The notes under the pieces were generated by a model. The model worked only from the letters and a program-made list of their open reading frames with translations, was not told the origin of the DNA and searched no databases. A stretch of 64,000 nt of DNA, from NCBI RefSeq assembly GCF_003044935.1, contig NZ_POXP01000004.1, forward strand, positions 1-64,000. The letters run 5' to 3'. Origin of the DNA: Neisseria subflava (GTDB lineage: Bacteria > Pseudomonadota > Gammaproteobacteria > Burkholderiales > Neisseriaceae). Position 1 is the stretch's first letter, and each line of letters opens with the position of its first letter. This document shows, in pieces, positions 46,615-54,393 of this stretch. The translations under genes were made by a program, and so were the position numbers.

Positions 46615-48192
46615 TTATTGCGGATAAACATATTCCGCCTTGCCGTCGCGAATATTTAAGCTGCCTGCATCGCCTGTGATCAGATTGCCCGTTACCGAGC
46701 CTTCGCGACAACCTGAAACCTTCATATCGTAGCCCAGCGTGTGAATCAGGAACGTTGAAAGCTGCTGATGGAAGGCAATCTCGCAAGGCGCAAAAGCCTG
46801 GTTGACAGCCTGTTGCACGGCCTTATCCGGGCTGTACAACACCAGCGGCACGAGATAGCTGTCGGGCTGCACCGTGCCTTGATTGTAGGTATCTTGACGC
46901 ACATACTGACCATGATCAGAGGTATAGGCAAACAGCCAGTTGCCATCAGGCTGCTTTTGCAGCTGCTCGAATACGGTTTGGATCATTTGGTCGGTTTTGT
47001 GGATGGTGTTGTCGTACTTATCCACAATATTGGCTTCGCCGAATACTTTATCTTGAGGCTGCAACAATGCGCCGTATGGGACGTGCGAACCGCGTTGGTG
47101 CAACACAATAAAATGCTTGCCCTGCTGCAAATTGATTTTGTCGAACAGCGGCAGCAGCTTCTCATCAGGCATATTGTCGCCGTTGCCGTAGCCAAGCTGA
47201 GTCGGCTGAATCAGATGGTCTATCCATTTCTTACCGATTAAGTTCAAAATCGCCATCTCGTTTTCCGCCTGCGCGCTGTAAAAATACGTTTCATAACCCT
47301 GCTCTTTGGCGAGGCGGAACATATTGGTATCGCCGCTGCTGATTTGCTCATAGCCGTTGGCATGCGGTATCGCATTGAAAAAGCTGGGCAGGGACACAGC
47401 CGTCATCAAAGCGGCGGAATAGCTTTGTTTCACAATCGGCTTAAAGTCAGCTTGCGACAGCTGGGTCAAAAACGGCGAAGTTTCGCGTCCGTAGCCAAAC
47501 AATTTCAAATGCACCGCGCTTTCGCTTTCGCCCATAATCAGGACGATATTTTGAACACTGCCCTGCCCGATTTTGCTTGGCGCAGACTGTTTGAACACAG
47601 GAATCTTGCTTAAATCAAACAACTGATACGGCAACACACGCCCGATAAAATAGCCGAAGCTGAAATAATTGGCTTTGATGCGGCTGTATGTCGGTTTGGG
47701 CGAAATACCATGTTCCTGCGTCGTACTGAATGAGCGTCCAAAAATCAGCAACATCGCTGCAATAAACAAAATATCGGCAGCAAAATGCGTCTTACGGCGG
47801 AACTTGGCAAGGCTGCAAAACAGCACGACTTCCGCCACGCCCCACAACGCAGGCAGCCACAACTTATCCAACATCGACGCGCCCGCGCTGCCGACTTCGG
47901 TAACCTCTTTCAGCATCAGCCAATAATTAATACCCGTCATCCAGCTTTGATAAACCGCATAATGCACATTATTGGCAATAATGCTGAGCGCGAAAAACAC
48001 CGCAATCAACAAACGCGTCGCCTTATAACGCGCAAACAGATACAGCGCAGCAATCACAAATGTCAGCGCAAACGTTTCTGCCATTTTCGCAGCCGGTAAG
48101 GTTTCAATTCCGAATACAAAACGATAGGCGATTTCGCTAGCAGTAAGTAGAGACGAATACAGAACAAGCGTGAGGAAAGATTTTTTCATCAT
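46615..48192 (-). CDS. Phosphoethanolamine-transferase-like sulfatase-fold protein
   Basis: A 525-residue inner membrane protein: about five N-terminal helices (1-175), then a periplasmic alkaline-phosphatase-fold domain. It has MGESESAVHLKLFGYGRETSPFL (metal site near Glu), TAVSLPSFF (candidate nucleophile Thr, as in EptA), and TSDHGQYV (metal-binding DH). The family adds phosphoethanolamine to lipid A, LOS core or pilin in Neisseria; this member is not clearly LptA, Lpt6 or PptA, so the substrate is left open. It is inserted inside hrpA, on the same strand, with DUS on both sides. Confidence 0.8.
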   Translation of the reverse strand: MMKKSFLTLVLYSSLLTASEIAYRFVFGIETLPAAKMAETFALTFVIAALYLFARYKATRLLIAVFFALSIIANNVHYAVYQSWMTGINYWLMLKEVTEVGSAGASMLDKLWLPALWGVAEVVLFCSLAKFRRKTHFAADILFIAAMLLIFGRSFSTTQEHGISPKPTYSRIKANYFSFGYFIGRVLPYQLFDLSKIPVFKQSAPSKIGQGSVQNIVLIMGESESAVHLKLFGYGRETSPFLTQLSQADFKPIVKQSYSAALMTAVSLPSFFNAIPHANGYEQISSGDTNMFRLAKEQGYETYFYSAQAENEMAILNLIGKKWIDHLIQPTQLGYGNGDNMPDEKLLPLFDKINLQQGKHFIVLHQRGSHVPYGALLQPQDKVFGEANIVDKYDNTIHKTDQMIQTVFEQLQKQPDGNWLFAYTSDHGQYVRQDTYNQGTVQPDSYLVPLVLYSPDKAVQQAVNQAFAPCEIAFHQQLSTFLIHTLGYDMKVSGCREGSVTGNLITGDAGSLNIRDGKAEYVYPQ

Positions 48193-48275
48193 TAATATTT
48201 CACAATAAAAAATTTACCGATTGGGTTTTAAAACCCAATATTCCCTTTTCAATAGTTTTTAGTTTCTCAATGATT

Positions 48276-48342
48276 TAGGCCGTCTGAAAATGAAACATGG
48301 CCTGCCATTTGATTAAGAAAGATTTTATTTTCAGACGGCCTC
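48276..48342. terminator. DUS inverted repeat at the hrpA break
   Basis: AGGCCGTCTGAAAAT (48276-48290) and its complement at 48328-48342. The right arm supplies the TGA stop of the hrpA 5' part and marks the left edge of the inserted segment. Confidence 0.7.
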
Positions 48343-49725
48343 CACCGCACCCAATTCCAGCAATACCTGAAAACCGTCATTGATATACCGTGAATCGGGC
48401 ATTTCTAAAAATGGGAATGCTGCTACGTCGCCTAAGTTCAGCGATGCCATGCGCAGGATGACGGCGGCGAGGTTGCTGCGGACGATTTCGGGATCGGTAA
48501 ATTCAGGGCGGCTGTTGAAATCTTCTTCTGAAAACAATCGGATACATACGCCTGCAGAGACGCGGCCGCAGCGGCCGGAGCGTTGGCGGGCGGCGGCTTG
48601 AGAGATTTTTTCTACATGAAGCTGCTCCACTTTCGCCCGTGCAGAATAACGTTTAACGCGCGCGAGGCCGGTGTCGATGACGTATTTGATGCCCGGCACG
48701 GTGAGCGAGGTTTCGGCCACGTTGGTTGCTAACACGATGCGGCGTTTTGCGCCTGAAGGGTGGAAGATTTTGTGCTGTTCGGCGTGCGACAGGCGTGCGA
48801 ACAGGGGCAGGATTTCGTCGTTGCGGCGCAGCGTGGATTTGCGCAGGGCTTCTGCCGCTTCGCGGATTTCGCGCTCGCCCGGCAGGAACACCAAAATATC
48901 GCCTTCGCCATAGCGTGCCAATTCGTCGGCTGCATCAACAATCGCGTCGGTCAGCTCAACTTCTGCGTCATCTTCGTCTTTGCTGGTCAGCGGTCGGTAG
49001 AGGATTTCGACGGGATACGTCCGTCCGCTCACTTCTAAAACGGGGGCGCCGTTGAAGTGTTGGGAGAAGCGTTCTGCGTCTATGGTTGCCGAGGTGATGA
49101 TGACTTTCAAGTCGGGGCGGCGCGGCAGCAGCTGTTTCAGGTAGCCCAAGAGGAAGTCAATGTTCAGGCTGCGTTCGTGCGCTTCGTCAATGATAATCGT
49201 GTCGTAGGCGGCGAGATAACGGTCGGTCTGGGTTTCCGCCAGCAGGATGCCGTCGGTCATCAGTTTGATGCAGGCATCGCGCGAGGTGTGGTCGGTAAAG
49301 CGCACCTTATAGCCCACCGCGTTGCCGATTTCCGATTTCAACTCTTCGGCAATCCGCTCTGCCACGGAACGCGCAGCCAAACGGCGTGGCTGGGTATGCC
49401 CGATCAATCCTGCCGCCCCGCGCCCGAGTTCCAAACAAATCTTGGGCAACTGCGTGGTTTTGCCCGAACCGGTTTCGCCGCAAATAATCGTTACCTGATT
49501 CTCGGCAATGGCTTTTTTGATTTCGTCGAGTTTTTCGTGAACGGGCAGCGTGTTGTCGAATTCGGGCTTGGGCAGTTTGGACAGGCGTTGCAGATAGAGA
49601 TCGTGCGATTTTTTGTATTTTTCCTCAACCTTGGCCAAGCCGCCGTATTTTTTGGGGTTTTTAAAGGCAGATTGCAGGAAATGGCGGTCTTTGGAGAGGG
49701 TTTGGGCGAAATCGGGTTGCGGCAT
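48331..49725 (-). pseudogene. hrpA: HrpA helicase, 5' part
   Basis: A 464-residue open frame with both RecA-like domains of HrpA: Walker [10 protein letters not shown] (about 83-91), DEAH in [13 protein letters not shown], and the motif [10 protein letters not shown]. It reads through [22 protein letters not shown], where full-length HrpA should continue into the HA2 domain, and stops in a DUS after one more Val. The missing rest is at 43598-46549. HrpA rescues stalled and collided ribosomes in E. coli. Two separately folded halves could still assemble, but a loss of function is the simpler reading. Confidence 0.85.
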
Positions 49726-49771
49726 GATGGTGCAATAAATTAAATAATGTGAAAAGAATGGAATTATAGCA

Positions 49772-49817
49772 AAAGGCCGTCTGAAACTTGCTTGCTTTCA
49801 AGTTTCAGACGGCCTTT
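49772..49817 (-). terminator. DUS inverted-repeat terminator after rsfS
   Basis: AAAGGCCGTCTGAAACTTG and CAAGTTTCAGACGGCCTTT form a 19 bp stem, 16 bp after the rsfS stop. Confidence 0.75.
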
Positions 49818-49833
49818 GTATGGATAAACCGTT

Positions 49834-50220
49834 TTAGTCGGCGGCGTGCCAAGGTTTTTGCATACCGGCGTGGAAACTCGGTTTTTCTCCGCCCCACAAG
49901 GTGTCGATGTCGTAGAAGTCGCGCACGGCAGGGAGCATAACATGGACAACGAGGTCGCCTGCGTCGACGAGCGTCCATTCGCCGCTGTCGCCTTCGGTGC
50001 TGAGGATTTCGAAACCGGCTTCTTTCAAATCGACGGCAACGTTGTTCGCCAGTGCTTTAACTTGGCGTGTGCTGTCGCCGCTGGCAATAATCATGCGGGC
50101 AAACAGGGAGGTTTTGTCTTGGGTTTCCAAAACAGAGATGTCTTTGGCTTTAATATCTTCGAGGGCGTTTACGGCCACTTCGACCATTTTTTGCAGGTCT
50201 TGCAATTCTTGTTCGTTCAT
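49834..50220 (-). CDS. rsfS: Ribosome silencing factor RsfS
   Basis: RsfS binds L14 on the 50S subunit and blocks subunit joining in poor growth. The 128-residue protein has the family core: ALEDIKAKDISVLE, DYMI-type segment (here FARMIIASGDSTRQVKALA), GEWTLVDAGDLVVHVML and FYDIDTLWG. The start at 50220 gives MNEQELQDLQ; an extension to 50253 is rejected. It is in one operon with nadD and a carbonic anhydrase gene. Confidence 0.95.
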   Translation of the reverse strand: MNEQELQDLQKMVEVAVNALEDIKAKDISVLETQDKTSLFARMIIASGDSTRQVKALANNVAVDLKEAGFEILSTEGDSGEWTLVDAGDLVVHVMLPAVRDFYDIDTLWGGEKPSFHAGMQKPWHAAD

Positions 50221-50278
50221 TGTTTTCCTAGTTGAAATGTTTTCAGACGGCATTATAGCTTATCTGCCTGAATAAACG

Positions 50279-50884
50279 CTATTTTTCATAGAGTTTGTGT
50301 TGGCGGATGTATTGGGCGACGGGTTGCGGCAGGCCATCTGAATGGTGCGTTTTGGCGAGATCAGCACGGATTTGGGTGGAGCTGGTGTTGTGCAGCGGCG
50401 CGTTGAGGATGCGGACGCTGCCGTTTTGCAGTGCTTCGCCGAGCCATGCGTGCAATTCGCGCGGGGTTTTGTTGAGGTTGTCGCCTTGGCGCATGGCGAT
50501 GGCGATATGGGTCTGGCGCACGAGGGTTTGCCATTTTTTCCATGTGTGCAGCTGCATCAGGCTGTCGCTGCCCATCAGCCACCACAGTTGCGCGCCGGGA
50601 AACTGCTGGCGGAAGATTTGGACGGTGTCAAACGTATAAGTCGCGCCGTCGCGGACGATGTCGCAGTCGCTGGCGGCGAATTTCGGCTCGTCGGCGATGG
50701 CGAGTTCGACCATATTGAGGCGCTCTTGTGCCGGCGTGCGCGTGCTGTCTTTGTGGTACGGGTCGCCTGCCGGCAGGAAGACGACAAGGTCCAAACCGAT
50801 TTCGTCGGCGAAGGCGCGGGCGATGTGGAGGTGGCCGTTGTGGATGGGGTCAAACGTGCCGCCGAATAATCCGATGTTTTTCAT
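50279..50884 (-). CDS. nadD: Nicotinate-mononucleotide adenylyltransferase
   Basis: NadD makes deamido-NAD from NaMN and ATP. The 201-residue protein has GLFGGTFDPIHNGHL (nucleotidyltransferase HxGH) near the N-terminus, LVFLPAGDPYHK, and the C-terminal SSTQIR motif. It precedes rsfS by 58 bp, the standard bacterial order. Confidence 0.96.
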   Translation of the reverse strand: MKNIGLFGGTFDPIHNGHLHIARAFADEIGLDLVVFLPAGDPYHKDSTRTPAQERLNMVELAIADEPKFAASDCDIVRDGATYTFDTVQIFRQQFPGAQLWWLMGSDSLMQLHTWKKWQTLVRQTHIAIAMRQGDNLNKTPRELHAWLGEALQNGSVRILNAPLHNTSSTQIRADLAKTHHSDGLPQPVAQYIRQHKLYEK

Positions 50885-50902
50885 TTCGTGGTGGTGTTTG
50901 CG

Positions 50903-51487
50903 TTAGATGTTTTGGCCGTCTGAAGCAGGCAAGCTGCCGTCAACAATCAAGTTGAGCTTGCCTGTGGTCGGGTGGATGACCAGGCCGTGGATGGCGATGT
51001 TGTCGGGCATCAGCGGATGTTTGCGAATCAGCTCGACGGTATGGCGCACGCTGTCTTCGACATCATCAAAACCGGTCAGCCAGCCGTCCAAATCGATACC
51101 GGCATTGCGCAGGGTTTCGATGCGGTCGTCGGGGATATTGCTGTCGTGTACGCGTTGGAGGAACTCTTCGGCGTGCAATCCGCGCATACCGCAGTCGTGG
51201 TGTGCAATGACCATGATTTCTTTCACTTTGAGTTCAAATACGGCCACCAACAAACTGCGCATCACCGAACCCCAAGGGTGGGTCACCAGCGCGCCGGCGT
51301 TTTTGATGAGCTTGGCATCGCCGTTTTTCAAGCCCAAGGCATTGGGCAGCAATTCGATAATGCGTGCGTCCATACAGGAAAGAATGGCGAGCTCGCGGCC
51401 GGGGTATTTATTGGTGAAATATTTTTCGTACTCTCCCGATTCAACGAAACGTTGGTTGTAGGAAAGGATATCGGTCAATTCACTCAT
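50903..51487 (-). CDS. Beta-class carbonic anhydrase
   Basis: A 194-residue protein with zinc ligands Cys38 (SCMDAR), His96 and Cys99 (HHDCG), and the Asp40/Arg42 dyad. It is of the short YtiB-like type. It interconverts CO2 and bicarbonate, which fits the CO2 need of Neisseria. It is distinct from the periplasmic alpha-type enzyme known in gonococcus. First gene of the nadD-rsfS operon. Confidence 0.9.
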   Translation of the reverse strand: MSELTDILSYNQRFVESGEYEKYFTNKYPGRELAILSCMDARIIELLPNALGLKNGDAKLIKNAGALVTHPWGSVMRSLLVAVFELKVKEIMVIAHHDCGMRGLHAEEFLQRVHDSNIPDDRIETLRNAGIDLDGWLTGFDDVEDSVRHTVELIRKHPLMPDNIAIHGLVIHPTTGKLNLIVDGSLPASDGQNI

Positions 51488-51610
51488 GATGATGTGCTCG
51501 TTTCGGATGATTTACTCTATTATAGCGGTTTTCGGGTAGTGCGGTTGTTTTGCAAATTCGCCGTAAACGGCTAAAATCGACGTATCTTTAGTTCTTTTGG
51601 AGGATGCGCC

Positions 51611-52501
51611 ATGTCTCAGTCTTTCCGTTTTGAACAAGTATTCACACCCGATATCCACGACGCATTGTGGGATTGGGCGCAAACAAGCTATGGCGCATCC
51701 GACGATTGGTGCATTCTGTATCTCAACGGCCTGCCTTTAGGCCGTCTGAACCCGTTATGGCGCGAACGCCTCGGACAAGATTGGACAGGCAGACAGGCAC
51801 CCCTTTCAGACGGCCTGAATTTGGAAACCGACAGTTGGGCAGAAATGGGCGACAGTTTGCAAACGCTGGCGCAACAGTGGCGCGAGTGCGGTTGGCTCAA
51901 AGGTTGGCGCTGTGAAAAGTTCGACATCTGCGACCAGTCGGGCAAGCCTTTATGTGCACTCGAACGCGCCGCCTTCCGCCCGTTCGGCCTGATGAGTCAG
52001 GCAGTGCATTTGAACGGATTGGTCGAAACAGAAGACGGTTTGCGCTTTTGGATAGGCCGCCGCAGTCCGCACAAAGCCGTTGATCCGAACAAACTCGACA
52101 ACCTGACCGGCGGCGGTATCAGCAGCGGCGAGAGGCCGTCTGAAGCCGTCTGCCGCGAGGGCGAAGAAGAAGCTGGTATTCCCGCTTCTCTGACACCCCA
52201 TATCCGACCGACTGCCCAAATATATAGTTTGCGCCCCGTTAATCGCGGTGTCCACAACGAAATCCTGTATATTTTCGACATCGTCCTGCCCGAAGACTTC
52301 CAACCCGCCAACCAAGACGGCGAAGTTGCCGGTTTTGAACTGATGGACATCCCCACCCTGCTCGATGCCATGTTGTGCGGACACATGATGCACGATGCCC
52401 AGCTGGTCACGATCGAAGCCTGCCGTCGATACGGCCTGATCGACCCCAAACATCCGCTGTCCGCATGGCTCGACAGCATCCGTTGCCGACCCCATTTTTA
52501 A
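51611..52501 (+). CDS. Nudix hydrolase with DUF4743 N-terminal domain
   Basis: A 296-residue protein: an N-terminal DUF4743-like domain (about 10-120), then a Nudix domain with box G-x5-E-x7-REGEEEAG (168-189). The U position after RE is Gly rather than a hydrophobic residue. Relatives include plant and fungal TPK-associated Nudix proteins thought to act on damaged thiamine diphosphates; the substrate here is unknown. Four residues in the variable x7 of the box (RPSE, 175-178) are encoded by a DUS, and other DUS lie at about 51741 and 51807. GGAGGATGCGCC precedes the ATG. Confidence 0.85.
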   Translation: MSQSFRFEQVFTPDIHDALWDWAQTSYGASDDWCILYLNGLPLGRLNPLWRERLGQDWTGRQAPLSDGLNLETDSWAEMGDSLQTLAQQWRECGWLKGWRCEKFDICDQSGKPLCALERAAFRPFGLMSQAVHLNGLVETEDGLRFWIGRRSPHKAVDPNKLDNLTGGGISSGERPSEAVCREGEEEAGIPASLTPHIRPTAQIYSLRPVNRGVHNEILYIFDIVLPEDFQPANQDGEVAGFELMDIPTLLDAMLCGHMMHDAQLVTIEACRRYGLIDPKHPLSAWLDSIRCRPHF

Positions 52502-52516
52502 AGGCCGTCTGAAACC

Positions 52517-53458
52517 ATGTTGCAACTCAAAAACATCAACAAACGCTTCGGCAGCAAAACCGTTGCCCAAGACATTAATCTAAACGTCGAAGCAGGCAAA
52601 ATCCTCGCCGTACTCGGCCGATCCGGCTGCGGCAAATCCACCCTGCTCAAAACCATCGTCGGCCTGGTGCGTCCCGACAGCGGCGAAGTCTGGCTCAACG
52701 GCGACAACATCACTGACATGCCGTCTGAAAAGCGCAATATCTCGCTGATGTTTCAAGACTACGCCCTTTTGCCGCATTTAACCGCCCTCGACAACGTCGG
52801 CTTCGGCCTCAAAATGCGCCGCCTGCCCAAAGCCGAAATCGAAGAACAATCCATGCAAGCCTTGCGCGACATCGGTTTGGAACACGAAGCGCAACGCAAA
52901 CCCGAAAGCCTCTCCGGCGGCGAACAGCAACGCCTCGCCCTCGCACGCGCCCTCATCACGCGCCCGTCACTGTTGCTCTTGGACGAAGCCTTCTCCAGCC
53001 TCGACACCCACCTGCGCCACCACCTGCGCACCCTGACCGCCGAACGCATCCGCAGTCAAAACATCCCCGCCATCCTCGTGACCCACTCCGCCGAGGAAGC
53101 CTGCACCATGGCCGACACCATCGCCATCATGCACGAAGGCCGCATCCTCCAACACGGCACGCCGGAAACCCTTATCCGCCGCCCCGTCAACGCCCAAGCC
53201 GCCCTGCTGCTCGGTTTGGCCAACACCGACGACACACGCTACATCCCCCAACACGCCATCCGATTCAACCCGAACGGCACAGCCGTCCGCATCAGCGAAG
53301 CCGTCCCCCTCGCCGAAGGCATACGCCTTACCCTCGCCCATCCGCAATACGGCGATTTGATTTGGTATCCCCACGCCGACCACGATACAGACAAACCGCA
53401 AACCGGACAGGAAATCCGCATCAGCGTGGATGAAAATCAGATTGTTTGGTTTGATTGA
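52517..53458 (+). CDS. Orphan ABC transporter ATPase, FbpC/PotA-type
   Basis: A 313-residue ATPase: Walker A GRSGCGKST (34-42), Q-loop MFQDYALLPHL, signature LSGGEQQRLAL, Walker B LLLLDEAF, His-loop VTHSAEEA. A C-terminal regulatory extension (about 240-313) resembles the TOBE/OB region of FbpC and PotA. No permease or binding-protein gene is adjacent, so it must serve distant partners. A DUS ends two bases before the ATG and overlaps the stop of the Nudix gene; an AT-dialect DUS encodes MPSEK inside the ATPase. Confidence 0.85.
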   Translation: MLQLKNINKRFGSKTVAQDINLNVEAGKILAVLGRSGCGKSTLLKTIVGLVRPDSGEVWLNGDNITDMPSEKRNISLMFQDYALLPHLTALDNVGFGLKMRRLPKAEIEEQSMQALRDIGLEHEAQRKPESLSGGEQQRLALARALITRPSLLLLDEAFSSLDTHLRHHLRTLTAERIRSQNIPAILVTHSAEEACTMADTIAIMHEGRILQHGTPETLIRRPVNAQAALLLGLANTDDTRYIPQHAIRFNPNGTAVRISEAVPLAEGIRLTLAHPQYGDLIWYPHADHDTDKPQTGQEIRISVDENQIVWFD

Positions 53459-53482
53459 ATGTGATGGATTAAAAAAAAGAAA

Positions 53483-53495
53483 AAGGCCGTCTGAA
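53483..53495. repeat. Single AG-DUS
   Basis: AGGCCGTCTGAA downstream of the ABC ATPase gene, not paired, preceded by an A-rich run. Confidence 0.8.
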
Positions 53496-53512
53496 AAGCA
53501 ACAAACACCGTC

Positions 53513-53532
53513 ATTCCCGCGCAGGCGGGAAT
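53513..53532. repeat. dRS3 repeat
   Basis: ATTCCC-GCGCAGGC-GGGAAT fits the neisserial dRS3 consensus (ATTCCC N8 GGGAAT). The palindrome extends outwards as GTC/GAC. In pathogenic Neisseria these elements are targets for filamentous-phage integration and form larger arrays; only one copy is present here. Confidence 0.85.
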
Positions 53533-53563
53533 GACGGCGGATGGGTTTGGGGTGGGGTACAAG

Positions 53564-53596
53564 TTTCAGGCTGCCTTGGGGAAGGGCAGCCTGAAA
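53564..53596. repeat. Inverted pair of kingDUS (AGGCAGCCTGAA)
   Basis: TTTCAGGCTGCC and GGCAGCCTGAAA flank a loop of about 9 bp. The core GCAGCCTGAA is the Kingella uptake dialect, not the one used by this genome. Confidence 0.75.
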
Positions 53597-53602
53597 ATGG
53601 GG

Positions 53603-53634
53603 AGGCCGTCTGAAAGAGCAGTTTCAGACGGCCT
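53603..53634. terminator. AG-DUS inverted repeat
   Basis: AGGCCGTCTGAAA and TTTCAGACGGCCT flank a short loop and are followed by a T-rich tail on the plus strand. Confidence 0.65.
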
Positions 53635-53639
53635 TTGTG

Positions 53640-53712
53640 TTGTAGGTTGGGTTGTAAACCCAGCACAAAACAGATGAATTGACGGTTTTGTTGGGTCTTG
53701 ATCCAACCTATG
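53640..53712. repeat. GTAGGTTGGGTT inverted-repeat element
   Basis: GTAGGTTGGGTTGTAAACCCA at the left and TTGGGTCTTGATCCAACCTA at the right are near-complementary over about 73 bp. A repeat of this look occurs in many neisserial intergenic regions; no coding capacity. Confidence 0.6.
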
Positions 53713-53730
53713 CTTTCTGTTTAATTAACC

Positions 53731-54174
53731 TTAATATTCTGGGTCTCTATCGGGATTATCTGCTTCAAAATCCTCATCCGATTCATAATGTTCACGACTA
53801 TTTTTATATTCTCTAATTCGTTCTTTATTCGCATCCTCTAATGCTCCAATACTTGTAAATTCCGTTACACCTCTTGCTCTACGCTCTGGTACTTTCACAT
53901 TTATTCCTTCATTTGCAACACTAGCCTCAAGCCCCTGCTCAGCAAGCATATCTGCAATCTTGTTAAAAGCTACATCACGTATAGATTTTCTGCCAGTTTC
54001 TTTTCTCACATCTTCACGAGTTACAGTTGCCTGCGGATAGATTTCTTGCTCCCAGTTGGGCGTAAGATATGCAGTACCTTGATTGTCATTCACATTCATA
54101 CGTGTTCGTTGATATAGTAGTGTTGCAATTTTTTGAACAAGTTGTTTATCTTTTTCATCATATTGAGATGTCAT
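53731..54174 (-). CDS. Unknown low-GC gene
   Basis: A 147-residue acidic soluble protein without signal peptide or membrane helix. Residues 1-100 look folded (ATLLYQRTRMNV, VTREDVRKETGRKS, IADMLAEQGLEASVANEGINVKVPE); the tail is very acidic and charged (ESDEDFEADNPDRDPEY). AGAGG precedes the ATG. Base use is more AT-rich than its neighbours. I do not recognise the family. Placed beside a repeat cluster, it looks like a recent arrival. Confidence 0.65.
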   Translation of the reverse strand: MTSQYDEKDKQLVQKIATLLYQRTRMNVNDNQGTAYLTPNWEQEIYPQATVTREDVRKETGRKSIRDVAFNKIADMLAEQGLEASVANEGINVKVPERRARGVTEFTSIGALEDANKERIREYKNSREHYESDEDFEADNPDRDPEY

Positions 54175-54333
54175 TAGATACCTCTTGAAAAATTAGGTTA
54201 ATAAAACTCAACAATGTGGAAACACATGCTGAACGATTAATGGGCTTTATTATATTTATTTTTGGAGAGTAGTTCAAGTATTTTTCAAGTTATTTTCAGG
54301 ATTTTTTGAAGGTAATAAAAAAGACAATAAAAA

Positions 54334-54375
54334 AAGCAGCCTGAAAAATCATTTTTGACTTTTCAGGCTGCCTTT
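54334..54375 (-). terminator. kingDUS inverted-repeat terminator after valS
   Basis: AAGCAGCCTGAA (54334-54345) and the complement of AGGCAGCCTGAA (54362-54373) form a hairpin ending in a T run on the minus strand, about 20 bp past the valS stop. The 160 bp to its left are AT-rich with no gene. Confidence 0.75.
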
Positions 54376-54393
54376 GCTTACAACCAAACAATA

